A stretch of DNA of 64,000 nt from Arenibacter algicola (GTDB taxonomy: Bacteria; Bacteroidota; Bacteroidia; Flavobacteriales; Flavobacteriaceae), in NCBI RefSeq assembly GCF_000733925.1, contig NZ_JPOO01000003.1, positions 2,852,001 through 2,916,000 of the forward strand. Direction: 5' to 3'. This document shows, one piece after another, positions 54,314 through 63,403 of the stretch (position 1 is its first letter; every line of letters begins with the position of its first letter). A program made the translations under genes and the position numbers. Under the pieces are notes generated by a model, which was given only the letters and a program-made list of their open reading frames with translations, had not been told where the DNA came from and did no database searches.

Positions 54314-55420
54314 TTAAATCTTAAAGTAAACCTTCTTCTGATCCAAAAAGTAGGTGATATACCAGAACATAAAGAGGACAAACAAGGAATTTATGACCAA
54401 TATTAAACCTTCCTCTACGCCCATGGGAGCCAATATTCCTTCGGTAAAAATAAGCCCAAAACTCCTAAACCACTGAGCCCCTACGGTTTCAGCAAACAAA
54501 TAAATAAATATGGAGTTGGTCCCCACAACAGAAAAAATCTTCAGCCATTTATTCTTGTGGTCCTTAATGTCTATCCACCAATAAAACAAGGCCAAGGCCA
54601 ACAAGGCCCATCCCCCCGAAGCCAAGGTAAATGAGGTAGTCGCTATTCTTTTAATAATAGGGGTTATCCCCAGTAGATCCATCCCATAACCCAACAAAAG
54701 TAAAGCCGCTCCCCACATTAATAAAGGATTTAATTTCTCCTTGGCGGATTTGTTGGAAAGTAATATTTGTCCACAAATTACCCCCATAACCGTATGGACC
54801 GCAGTAGGCAAAAAGTTTATGAAAACCCATCCCCCACCGTTAATTTTACCCATTACCAACATATCTACCCAAGACCCAAAACTCTGCCCTTGATTGTATG
54901 GATCCTGTGGATTATAAACCCGGTAGAGAATCTCTGTAAGTATCAAAATTCCAAGGCAAATAAGAATCTGCATACGGTGCGGAAGCTTCATTATAGCATA
55001 AGCTATAAGGATAGTAAAGGCCAATTGAACCAAAACGTTCCACAGTTCCCAAACCAATGCATGACTATACACGCAGTGCAGCAAGACCCCAAAACTAAAG
55101 AGCAAAAAACATCTTCTCAAAATATGTTTGGTAGCAGCCTTGCGGGTTCCACTAGCCAAGCGCTTTCTCAATGAAAATGGCATGGCCACCCCCACTATAA
55201 ACATAAAAAAAGGCTGTATAAGATCCCAAAACCGCAACCCGTTCCATGGATGATGGTGCAACTGTTCCGCCAATGGATGTAAAACGGTGTTGTTTTCTGT
55301 ATAGTCTCCGAAGCTACCATGAAATCCGGCAGCCTCTGCAATTAGTAAAAACATGGTTAGTCCCCTGAATACGTCCAAGGAAAACAACCTCTTGGAAAGG
55401 TTGGTGGATTCGATTGTCAT
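54314..55420 (-). CDS. DUF5009/HGSNAT-like membrane acyltransferase
   Basis: 368 residues with about 10 membrane helices. The start SKRLFSLDVFRGLTMFLLI and the following HHHPWNGLRFWDLIQPFFMFIVGVAMPFSL are the hallmarks of the heparan-alpha-glucosaminide N-acetyltransferase-like (NagX/DUF5009) family; conserved His residues before PWNGL are candidates for acetyl transfer. In Bacteroidota these proteins often lie near glycan-use genes, and some are annotated as N-acetylglucosamine-related transporters. The 3' end abuts a tRNA fragment by 2 bp, so the natural stop might have been altered by integration, although the length is normal. Confidence 0.82.
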   Translation of the reverse strand: MTIESTNLSKRLFSLDVFRGLTMFLLIAEAAGFHGSFGDYTENNTVLHPLAEQLHHHPWNGLRFWDLIQPFFMFIVGVAMPFSLRKRLASGTRKAATKHILRRCFLLFSFGVLLHCVYSHALVWELWNVLVQLAFTILIAYAIMKLPHRMQILICLGILILTEILYRVYNPQDPYNQGQSFGSWVDMLVMGKINGGGWVFINFLPTAVHTVMGVICGQILLSNKSAKEKLNPLLMWGAALLLLGYGMDLLGITPIIKRIATTSFTLASGGWALLALALFYWWIDIKDHKNKWLKIFSVVGTNSIFIYLFAETVGAQWFRSFGLIFTEGILAPMGVEEGLILVINSLFVLFMFWYITYFLDQKKVYFKI

Positions 55421-55625
55421 TTTGTATGTGGTTGATTATTTGGCAAGAACAATGTAGTGATTTTCTTTGGACATTCATAAATTATTATAAATGAAGGTAA
55501 ATTATCCAATCCCTATGAAAGGGCAACCCGGTTTTCCCTAAACAATAAAATACCCCCATTATGACAGCCTCTCCATTCCCTTTCTAAATTTTTTAGTTAT
55601 TTTTCGCCTTTGCAAAACCTAAATC

Positions 55626-56285
55626 ATGAAAAATAAATTTTACCTCCTAATAGCCTTCTGTATTTTTCTTTGTCTGGGATACAAGCCTAAAGAGCCAAAA
55701 ATATTAATCATAGGCGACTCAATTTCCAAAGGTTATTTTTCAAAGGTAAAAGAAGCACTGGCCACTAAGGCAATAGTTATGCACAATCCGGGAAATGCTC
55801 AACATACAGGAACAGGATTGGAGAAAGTAAAGGATTGGATAGGTAAGGAAGATTGGGATATTATTCAATTTAATTGGGGATTATGGGATCTTTGTTATCG
55901 GCATCCAGATTCCAAAGTCTATGGAAATAGGGATAGGATTAAGGGTACCATAACTTATGATCTACAAACCTATAGACAAAATCTGGAAGAATTGGTGCGT
56001 ATCCTCAAAGCCAGTACCTCAGCTAAATTAATATTTGTAACCACCACATATGTTCCCGTTAATGAGGCGGGCAGATTTTCTGAGGATGTGGCCAAATACA
56101 ATGCCATTGCAAAGTCCGTAATGAAAAAAAATGATGTAATTATTAACGATATCTATAAAAAATCCATTGCCATCCACCACAAAAATGGTTTGGGGGATAA
56201 TGACGTTCATTATAATAAAGAGGGATATAAAGAACTTGGCGAGCTAATTGTGCCTGTACTGAACAAAACCTTGAAAAGGTTATAA
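55626..56285 (+). CDS. SGNH/GDSL-family hydrolase
   Basis: 219 residues with a signal peptide (MKNKFYLLIAFCIFLCLG). Block I is ILIIGDSISKGYF with the nucleophilic Ser, block III-like FNWGLWDLCYR, and block V DNDVHYNKEGYKELG with the catalytic Asp and His. It is an exported esterase, probably on carbohydrates or lipids. It is not clearly linked to the downstream operon, which starts 170 bp later. Confidence 0.85.
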   Translation: MKNKFYLLIAFCIFLCLGYKPKEPKILIIGDSISKGYFSKVKEALATKAIVMHNPGNAQHTGTGLEKVKDWIGKEDWDIIQFNWGLWDLCYRHPDSKVYGNRDRIKGTITYDLQTYRQNLEELVRILKASTSAKLIFVTTTYVPVNEAGRFSEDVAKYNAIAKSVMKKNDVIINDIYKKSIAIHHKNGLGDNDVHYNKEGYKELGELIVPVLNKTLKRL

Positions 56286-56310
56286 GGTAAAAAAATAGTC
56301 TTTTCTAAAT

Positions 56311-56333
56311 CCCCAACCACTGCTCTTTTGGGG
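56311..56333 (+). terminator. Weak terminator candidate after the SGNH hydrolase gene
   Basis: CCCCAA and TTGGGG form a 6-bp stem followed by GGTTTGT. The stem is short and the T-run poor, so it is only a candidate. Confidence 0.3.
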
Positions 56334-56455
56334 GGTTTGTATCTAGTAATAAAAGAACCATTGTATCCAAGACCAAAATATTAGATCACAGTACACAAAG
56401 AAATAACTCCTTAGTTCTTAAAAATTAATTAATTTAAGCGATAAAACCACCATCA

Positions 56456-58579
56456 ATGTCGCTTAATATCACAAAATATATATCGATAATAGCCATAGCG
56501 GCCATTTGTTTATTAAGTTGCCACCCTGATAATTCCACCAAAACCGACTCTGACAAATACACTACATGGACCTCGTATTTGGGAGGGCCGGATCGTAACC
56601 ATTATTCCACTCTCTCACAAATTACTTTGGACAATGTTACCCAACTTAAGCTAGCCTGGTCATACTCTGCTCCTGATAGTGGTCAAATGCAAATGAACCC
56701 TATAGTAGTGGACACCATTTTGTATGGGGTTACGGCAGCCTTAAGGGCAGTGGCATTGCACGCTGGCACTGGTAAGGAGATATGGAGATATGGGGATTCG
56801 TTACAACTTACAAATTCCACTAGTAGAGGTGTAGCGTATTGGGCAAAAGATGATGATAAACGTATTCTCTTTACCCAAGGGCCCAATCTTTTTGCCCTAA
56901 ACGCCATGACCGGTACACCTATTCCTTCCTTCGGGGAAAATGGAAAAATTGATCTCCACTCTGGATTACCAACAAACGCAAGGGATAAATTTGTCGTCTC
57001 CAACACTCCTGGAACTATTTACAGAGATTTAATTGTAATGCCTATTCGGCTCTCGGAAGGTAGTGGTGCCGCACCTGGTGATGTCATGGCTTTTAATGTA
57101 ATAACAGGCCATTTGGAATGGGCCTTCCACACCATACCACATCCTGGTGAACCGGGGCACGAAACATGGGAAGACCCTAATAGCTATAAGAGCGACACCG
57201 TTGGTGCCGCCAACAACTGGGCCGGTATGGCCCTGGATGAAGCAACGGGAATCCTATACGTGCCAACAGGCTCCGCAGCGCCAGATTTTTATGGTGGCGA
57301 CCGAAAGGGCAGTAATCTTTATGCCAATACCTTATTGGCTTTGGACGCACAAACGGGAAAACTGCTTTGGCATTACCAATTTACCCATCACGACTTATGG
57401 GATAGAGATCCTCCGGCACCCCCTAACCTTTTAACGATAACTAGGGAGGGGAAAAAAATTCCCGCTGTAGCCCAAGTAACCAAGCAGGGGTATGTTTTTC
57501 TTTTTAACAGGGTTACGGGAGAGCCTTTATTTGAAATTGAGGAAATACCGGTACCTCCATCCACTTTGGAAGGAGAAAAAGCATGGGCAACCCAACCTTT
57601 TCCCATCAAGCCCAAACCTTTTGCAAGACAATCCCATTTATTGACAGAAAAAGACCTTAGTCCCTACGCAGAAAACAAGGAAGAAATATTAACCCTTTTC
57701 AATAAAGCGGACAAAAGAATCTATGCCCCGCCAAGTCTGGATCCTGTTCTTCTTCTTCCCGGCTATGACGGAGCTGCTGAATGGGGAGGAGCCGCAGCTG
57801 ATCCCGAAGATGGCATACTGTACGTAAATTCCAATGAAATGGCCTGGTTCCTTCAAATGGACAAGGATACCCTAAATACAAACTTGGCTCCAGGGGCAAA
57901 TGCCTATAACAAATATTGCGTTGTATGCCATCAAAAAGACCGCAAGGGTAATGTGGCTAGTGGATATCCCTCGTTAACCAAGCTAAAATCGACCTATGAT
58001 AAAGAGGCCCTTGCCCACACCATAAAAAAAGGAAAAGGCATGATGACAGGTTTTCCCCAAATTGAAAAAACAGAAATGGAAGCTTTGATACAATTTTTAT
58101 ATGGGGAAGAGATTGCGCAAATTGTCCCCGAACACAAAACAAAACCTATAAAAACAACATATAAACACAGGGGTTATAAAAAGTTTCTGGACAGCAACGG
58201 ATTGCCTGCCATTTCCCCGCCTTGGGGTACATTACATGCAATAGACCTAAATTCTGGAGATTACCTCTGGTCCATTCCCTTTGGGGAAACAATGAGCCTG
58301 AAAGAAAAGGGATTTCCTCAGACCGGTACAGAGAACTATGGTGGGGCAATAGTCACCGAAAACGGACTTCTGTTTATTGGTGCCACTAAAGACGGATATT
58401 TTAGAGCTTTTAATAAAAAGAATGGCAAGCTACTTTGGGAATACAAACTCCCTGCTGCTGCATTTGCAACGCCCGCCATGTATGAAGTAAACGGCAAACA
58501 GTATATTGCCATTGCCTGTGGTGGCGAAAAATTAGGAACTGAAAAAGGGAACAGGATTATGGCCTTTTCACTGGAATAA
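56456..58579 (+). CDS. PQQ-dependent aldose/alcohol dehydrogenase lipoprotein with cytochrome c domain
   Basis: 707 residues. Lipobox (AICLLSC) followed by a quinoprotein beta-propeller with the repeated W-motifs typical of PQQ enzymes (TGKEIWRYGD, TGHLEWAFHTI, TGKLLWHYQFTHHDLWDRD, SGDYLWSIPFGE, NGKLLWEYKLP). A c-type heme site, CVVCH (488-492), lies within an inserted domain about 475-560. It oxidises a substrate outside the cytoplasm and passes electrons via heme to the respiratory chain. The nearest family pattern is membrane-bound glucose dehydrogenase-like; the galactonate genes downstream suggest galactose or another aldose. PQQ biosynthesis genes are not in the window. Confidence 0.88.
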   Translation: MSLNITKYISIIAIAAICLLSCHPDNSTKTDSDKYTTWTSYLGGPDRNHYSTLSQITLDNVTQLKLAWSYSAPDSGQMQMNPIVVDTILYGVTAALRAVALHAGTGKEIWRYGDSLQLTNSTSRGVAYWAKDDDKRILFTQGPNLFALNAMTGTPIPSFGENGKIDLHSGLPTNARDKFVVSNTPGTIYRDLIVMPIRLSEGSGAAPGDVMAFNVITGHLEWAFHTIPHPGEPGHETWEDPNSYKSDTVGAANNWAGMALDEATGILYVPTGSAAPDFYGGDRKGSNLYANTLLALDAQTGKLLWHYQFTHHDLWDRDPPAPPNLLTITREGKKIPAVAQVTKQGYVFLFNRVTGEPLFEIEEIPVPPSTLEGEKAWATQPFPIKPKPFARQSHLLTEKDLSPYAENKEEILTLFNKADKRIYAPPSLDPVLLLPGYDGAAEWGGAAADPEDGILYVNSNEMAWFLQMDKDTLNTNLAPGANAYNKYCVVCHQKDRKGNVASGYPSLTKLKSTYDKEALAHTIKKGKGMMTGFPQIEKTEMEALIQFLYGEEIAQIVPEHKTKPIKTTYKHRGYKKFLDSNGLPAISPPWGTLHAIDLNSGDYLWSIPFGETMSLKEKGFPQTGTENYGGAIVTENGLLFIGATKDGYFRAFNKKNGKLLWEYKLPAAAFATPAMYEVNGKQYIAIACGGEKLGTEKGNRIMAFSLE

Positions 58580-58611
58580 AAAAATTAAGAAAATTTATAA
58601 ATAAATAAAAA

Positions 58612-59673
58612 ATGAACAAACTTAAAACCCTTGTTGTAGGTTGTGGAAATATGGGTGTTTCCCATGCCAGAGCCTATCACCAACTCTCTGAATTTGAAAT
58701 TGTGGGACTGGTAAGCCGGAAACCGGAAAGTAGGGAAAAATTATCCAAGGAATTGGGAGGATTGCCTACCTATGCAAATTTTGATACCGCCCTGCGGGAA
58801 TCAAAACCAGATGTGGTATCCATAAACACCTATCCGGACACCCATGCCGATTATGTTAGAAAAAGTCTTAACGCGGGAGCACATGTATTCGTAGAAAAAC
58901 CTCTTGCCCTAACTGTTGAAGAGGCCGAGGAACTTGTGGCTCTGGCAAAGGAAAAAAACAGAAAGATGGTAGTGGGTTATATTCTTAGGGTACATCCGTC
59001 TTGGACCAAGTTTGTGGAGGTTGCCCGTACCCTTGGCAAGCCCTTGGTAATGCGCATGAACCTAAACCAACAAAGTTCTGGGGACAAATGGTATACCCAT
59101 AAACAATTAATGAACTCCATGTCGCCAATAGTGGATTGCGGCGTACATTATGTGGATATTATGTGTTTAATGACCCAATCCATTCCAATTAGTGTCAGTG
59201 CCATTGGAGCCAATTTGAGCAAAGAAATTGATTCCAAAATGTACAACTATGGTCAATTACAAGTACGTTTTAAAGACGGGTCCGTAGGATGGTACGAGGC
59301 CGGATGGGGACCTATGATGAGTGAAACCGCGGTCTTTATCAAGGATGTTATTGGCCCAAAGGGAGCTGTTTCCATATCGGACAAACCCAAGGATAGTTCC
59401 CAAGATATAGAAGGTCATACAAAAACGGGCAGTCTACAACTTCATTATAGCGAATTGACCAAAGAAGGAGATTTTGTAAAAAAAGACGACTTCATTAGAA
59501 CCGAGGATGAGCCGGATCATGACGGACTTTGTCTACTGGAACAGGTGTATTTATTGAACGCAATTAAGACCGATGAAGATCTGTCATCACATTTAAGGGA
59601 TGCCATTAATAGTCTAAAAATTGTACTGGCTGCGGATGAATCCGTGAGAACTGGACAAACCGTTATACTGTAG
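58612..59673 (+). CDS. Gfo/Idh/MocA-family NAD(P)-dependent oxidoreductase
   Basis: 353 residues. The Rossmann start is VVGCGNMGVSHARAYH (about 8-23), with the EKP motif (FVEKPLALTVEEAEEL, about 95) and the C-terminal substrate domain containing PIVDCGVHYVDIMCLM (conserved Asp-x-x-x-His). It probably oxidises or reduces a sugar or sugar acid in the cytoplasm. It is 32 bp after the PQQ dehydrogenase gene and likely in the same operon, so its substrate may be an intermediate of the same sugar. Confidence 0.88.
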   Translation: MNKLKTLVVGCGNMGVSHARAYHQLSEFEIVGLVSRKPESREKLSKELGGLPTYANFDTALRESKPDVVSINTYPDTHADYVRKSLNAGAHVFVEKPLALTVEEAEELVALAKEKNRKMVVGYILRVHPSWTKFVEVARTLGKPLVMRMNLNQQSSGDKWYTHKQLMNSMSPIVDCGVHYVDIMCLMTQSIPISVSAIGANLSKEIDSKMYNYGQLQVRFKDGSVGWYEAGWGPMMSETAVFIKDVIGPKGAVSISDKPKDSSQDIEGHTKTGSLQLHYSELTKEGDFVKKDDFIRTEDEPDHDGLCLLEQVYLLNAIKTDEDLSSHLRDAINSLKIVLAADESVRTGQTVIL

Positions 59674-59842
59674 TTTAGATTGTTCAAAAATTCCAAAGTT
59701 CTTAATATTCATAACATTTAGTTATATTTATTTCCCTATTATTTTAATTCAAGGGTTTAGGAAATGACTTTGATCTGTTAAAACCAACCATTAAAAATAT
59801 TTTTAATGCCCCACATAGGGCTAAAGAATTTGTAAATGCATT

Positions 59843-61003
59843 ATGAAGGAACAACTTATTATTGAAAAAATTGAACTTTTTAAAGTCCCGCCAAGGTGGC
59901 TGTTCGTTAAGGTGACCACCAAGGAAGGGATTATTGGTTGGGGAGAACCAGTTGTGGAAGGTAAGGCAGATACTGTAGCCGCCTGCGTAATGGAACTACA
60001 ACAGTACATCATTGGAAAGTCGGCCACAAATATTGAAGACATATGGCAAATACTGTATCGCGGAGGATTTTACAGAGGTGGTCCCATCCTGATGAGCGCC
60101 CTTTCAGGTATTGATCAGGCACTTTGGGATATAAAGGGAAAATTTCTTGGTGTTCCTGTCTACGATTTATTGGGAGGGGCAGTCCGCCATAAAATGAAAA
60201 TGTACTGCTGGATTGGCGGAGATCATCCGGAGGTGTTATTGGAACAGGCGCACGAAAAAGTAAAGGCCGGTTTCCAAGCTGTAAAAATGAACGCTACCGG
60301 CGGTATGGAATGGATTTCATCCTTGCAAGATGTGAAAAAGGTGTCCAACAACATTAGATTATTAAGAGAGGAATTCGGTACCACACTGGACGTTGGACTC
60401 GATTTTCATGGGCGTGTACACAAAGGCATGGTAAAAAGGCTTATAGATGAGATTGCGCCTTATGAACCCATGTTTATTGAAGAACCGGTACTTAGCGAAA
60501 ACAATGGTGCCTTAAAGCATATTTACGCCTACACCGGCATCCCAATTGCCACTGGGGAAAGAATGTTCTCCCGTTGGGATTTTAAGAAAATTCTGGAAGA
60601 AGGGGTGGTCGACATTATTCAGCCAGACCTTAGTCACGCTGGAGGCATTTCGGAGGTAAGGCGTATTGCCACTATGGCGGAAGCCTATGATGTAGCTCTG
60701 GCCCCCCATTGTCCGTTGGGGCCCATATCCTTGGCTTCTGCATTACATGTCGACTTTGTTTCCGCCAATGCCTTTATTCAGGAAAACAGTATAGGTATCC
60801 ACTATAATCAAGGTTTTGATTTACTGGATTATGTCCTTAATCCTGAAATTTTTGATATCAAGGATGGTTATATTGATCTTTTTCAGAAACCAGGATTAGG
60901 GGTTGAAATAAACGAAGAAAAATTAAGGGAAGGTCAGAAAATTGGACATAATTGGTCCAACCCCATATGGCGTGGACCCGACGGAAACTTTACCGAGTGG
61001 TAA
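59843..61003 (+). CDS. dgoD: D-galactonate dehydratase (enolase superfamily)
   Basis: 386 residues, matching DgoD in length and pattern. The capping domain starts IEKIELFKVPPRWLFVKVTTKEG. In the barrel, LDFHGRVHKG holds the metal-binding Asp and the general acid/base His, FIEEPVLSEN and ATGERMFSRWDF supply further Glu ligands, and LAPHCPLGPISLASALH the second catalytic His. It dehydrates D-galactonate to 2-keto-3-deoxygalactonate. The 169-bp gap upstream is the largest in the operon. Downstream permease begins 40 bp later. No KDGal kinase or aldolase is seen in the window. Confidence 0.92.
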   Translation: MKEQLIIEKIELFKVPPRWLFVKVTTKEGIIGWGEPVVEGKADTVAACVMELQQYIIGKSATNIEDIWQILYRGGFYRGGPILMSALSGIDQALWDIKGKFLGVPVYDLLGGAVRHKMKMYCWIGGDHPEVLLEQAHEKVKAGFQAVKMNATGGMEWISSLQDVKKVSNNIRLLREEFGTTLDVGLDFHGRVHKGMVKRLIDEIAPYEPMFIEEPVLSENNGALKHIYAYTGIPIATGERMFSRWDFKKILEEGVVDIIQPDLSHAGGISEVRRIATMAEAYDVALAPHCPLGPISLASALHVDFVSANAFIQENSIGIHYNQGFDLLDYVLNPEIFDIKDGYIDLFQKPGLGVEINEEKLREGQKIGHNWSNPIWRGPDGNFTEW

Positions 61004-61043
61004 AATATTAACCGAATAATACCAATAACCAACCAAAAAAACC

Positions 61044-62366
61044 ATGACTTACCTTATCGCCTTAGTACTTTCCCTTGCCCTATTAATCGTAGGTATCATC
61101 AAATTTAAAGTGCATCCCTTTTTTGTCCTTCTTTTTTCTGCCATAGCCTATGGCTTTATGACGGGAATGGATATAGAATCCATAATCAATTCCATAAATA
61201 ATGGTTTTGGTGACATTATGGGCAAAATTGGGCTTATAATCCTGTTTGGAGTTACCATAGGCAAAGTTTTGGAAAAATCTGGCGGAGCCTTTGTCATCGC
61301 CTCCAAAATTTTACAGTTAATAGGTGCAAAATCCATTCATTTGGCCATGCTGCTAACTGGTTATATCCTATCCATACCCGTATTTGCAGATAGTGCGCTT
61401 CTGATCATGAACCCCTTGAACAAGGTGCTCTCCTCCAAAGCAGGTGTTTCCTTTGCAGGTACTACCGCTGCCCTGGCATTGGGATTGACCGCTTCGCATA
61501 CCATGGTACCACCTACCCCGGGGCCTATTGCCGCTGCTGGTATTTTAGGGGCAGATTTAGGAAGTGTTATGATATGGGGATTATTGATAAGTAGTATTTC
61601 CCTTGTTGCCTGTTATTTCTTTGCCACCAAATTGGCATCGCGTATCAATGTCCCTATAACACTGGAAGCCGTGACAACACAACAGGAGCAACCTGCCCTA
61701 TGGAAATCCTTATTGGCCATAGTAATACCTATTGTACTCATTATCCTTAAATCGGTCATGGATTATCCGGAATTTACCTTTCAACCTTCCCCTATCAAGA
61801 CCATTATATCATTCTTGGGCACGCCTGTAATTGCCCTTTTGATAGGCGTTTTATTGTCCCTTGTATTGCCCAAAAAATTGGACGAAAAGATTTTCTCCTC
61901 TACAGGTTGGTTTGGAGAATCGTTAAGGGAGGCGGCCCCTATAATTTTTATTACTGGGGCCGGAGGAATTTTTGGCAAGATGTTACAGAATTCAGGAATT
62001 GCAGATACCATCACCTCAGAATTTACCGGTATGGAATTGGGCCTGTTTTTGCCCTTTCTATTGGCTGCCTGTCTTAAGACAACGCAGGGCTCATCTACAG
62101 TTGCCTTGGTAACCACAGCATCTATCATAGCCCCTTTAATGCCCGCTCTGGGTCTAAATGACCCTTTTATGGCTACTATGACCGTTTTGTCTATAGGCGC
62201 AGGAGCTTCTGTAGTATCGCACGTAAACGACAGTTTCTTTTGGGTACTCACCCAACTTACCGGAATGAACGTAAAACAGGGATATCAGATCCAATCGGCC
62301 GGGACGTTCGTACTCGGAGGTACTGCCATGGCCGTTATCACTATCATAGTTAAAATAATGCACTAA
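61044..62366 (+). CDS. GntP-family gluconate/aldonate:H+ symporter
   Basis: 440 residues with about 12 membrane helices. Family motifs: HPFFVLLFSAIAYGFMTGM, FGVTIGKVLEKSGGA, the long conserved loop LTASHTMVPPTPGPIAAAGILGAD, CLKTTQGSSTVALVTTASI and VSHVNDSFFWVL. Members carry gluconate and related sugar acids. Next to dgoD it most probably imports galactonate or gluconate. One base separates its stop from the start of the lactonase gene. Confidence 0.93.
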   Translation: MTYLIALVLSLALLIVGIIKFKVHPFFVLLFSAIAYGFMTGMDIESIINSINNGFGDIMGKIGLIILFGVTIGKVLEKSGGAFVIASKILQLIGAKSIHLAMLLTGYILSIPVFADSALLIMNPLNKVLSSKAGVSFAGTTAALALGLTASHTMVPPTPGPIAAAGILGADLGSVMIWGLLISSISLVACYFFATKLASRINVPITLEAVTTQQEQPALWKSLLAIVIPIVLIILKSVMDYPEFTFQPSPIKTIISFLGTPVIALLIGVLLSLVLPKKLDEKIFSSTGWFGESLREAAPIIFITGAGGIFGKMLQNSGIADTITSEFTGMELGLFLPFLLAACLKTTQGSSTVALVTTASIIAPLMPALGLNDPFMATMTVLSIGAGASVVSHVNDSFFWVLTQLTGMNVKQGYQIQSAGTFVLGGTAMAVITIIVKIMH

Positions 62367-62367
62367 A

Positions 62368-63396
62368 ATGAAAAAAATAACATCAATTATTTTAGGCTCG
62401 GCTCTACTATTGGGGGCTTGTAAGGAGTCGAATAAAAAAACCATTCCCGATGAAGCTAACCTTGCGCCCTTGTCGATTGAGATTTTGGACGATGAGGCAC
62501 TTCAGATAATAGATCCGAAATCTAAAATTGAAATCCTTGCCAGTGGCTTTGCCTGGACCGAGGGACCACTATGGATAAAAGAAGGAGATTATTTGTTATT
62601 TTCAGATATCCCCAACAATAAAGTATATAAGTTGGACCCGAAAAATAAAGATACGGTCACCTACTTGCATCCTTCCGGGTTTTCAGGTACCGATTTTACA
62701 GGTGAAGAACCGGGCTCCAATGGACTTTTGCTAAATAAAGAGGGGGAGTTGGTGCTCATGCAACACGGGAATCGTCAAGTTGCCAAAATGAATACACCTG
62801 TAAGTACTCCTTCTTCCGACTTTACTACCCTGGTTGATTCGTATATGGGCAAGCAATTGAACAGCCCCAATGATGCCACATTCGATAAAAACGGTAACCT
62901 CTATTTTACAGATCCACCCTATGGCCTACCAAAAAGAATGGATGATGAAGGCAAAGAATTGAATTTTCAAGGAATTTATTGCCTAATGACTAACGGGGAA
63001 TTAATACTGCTCGACTCTATTTCCCGCCCTAACGGAATAGGAATATCTCCGGATGGTAATGTCCTTTACGTAGCAAATTCAGATCCGGAACATGCCGCTT
63101 GGTACCAGTATAAGATTTCGGAACCTGGAAAGGTAACCGATAAAAAACTTTTTTATGAGGTAACAGAGCTAATTGGCAAAGAAGGTCAACAAGGTTTGCC
63201 CGATGGCTTAAAAATAAAAAGCAATGGTACCCTATTTGCTACAGGACCAGGCGGGGTATGGATCTTTAATCCGAAAGGAAAAGCCTTGGCCAGAATCCAT
63301 ACAGGACAGGCTACGGCCAATTGTGCTTTTGATTCAGAAGAAAAAAGGCTCTATATCACTGCGGACGACATTATAATGGCTGTGGACCTAAAATAA
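62368..63396 (+). CDS. SMP-30/gluconolactonase-family lipoprotein
   Basis: 342 residues. Lipobox LLLGAC (Cys17) predicts an exported lipid-anchored enzyme. The six-bladed propeller shows the metal ligands of the family: Glu in SGFAWTEGPLWI, Asn in NSPNDATFDKNGNLYFTDPPYG and Asp/Asn in RPNGIGISPDGNVLYVANSD, followed by QGLPDGLKI and GPGGVWIF. It hydrolyses sugar lactones such as those made by the PQQ dehydrogenase. Its location outside the cytoplasm and the adjacent aldonate permease make a consistent pathway. Confidence 0.9.
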   Translation: MKKITSIILGSALLLGACKESNKKTIPDEANLAPLSIEILDDEALQIIDPKSKIEILASGFAWTEGPLWIKEGDYLLFSDIPNNKVYKLDPKNKDTVTYLHPSGFSGTDFTGEEPGSNGLLLNKEGELVLMQHGNRQVAKMNTPVSTPSSDFTTLVDSYMGKQLNSPNDATFDKNGNLYFTDPPYGLPKRMDDEGKELNFQGIYCLMTNGELILLDSISRPNGIGISPDGNVLYVANSDPEHAAWYQYKISEPGKVTDKKLFYEVTELIGKEGQQGLPDGLKIKSNGTLFATGPGGVWIFNPKGKALARIHTGQATANCAFDSEEKRLYITADDIIMAVDLK

Positions 63397-63403
63397 GCTT
63401 TGG

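Noticed and set aside
61781..62251. A 156-codon minus-strand open frame inside the GntP permease gene
   Set aside because: It overlaps conserved permease motifs on the other strand and looks like a shadow frame.
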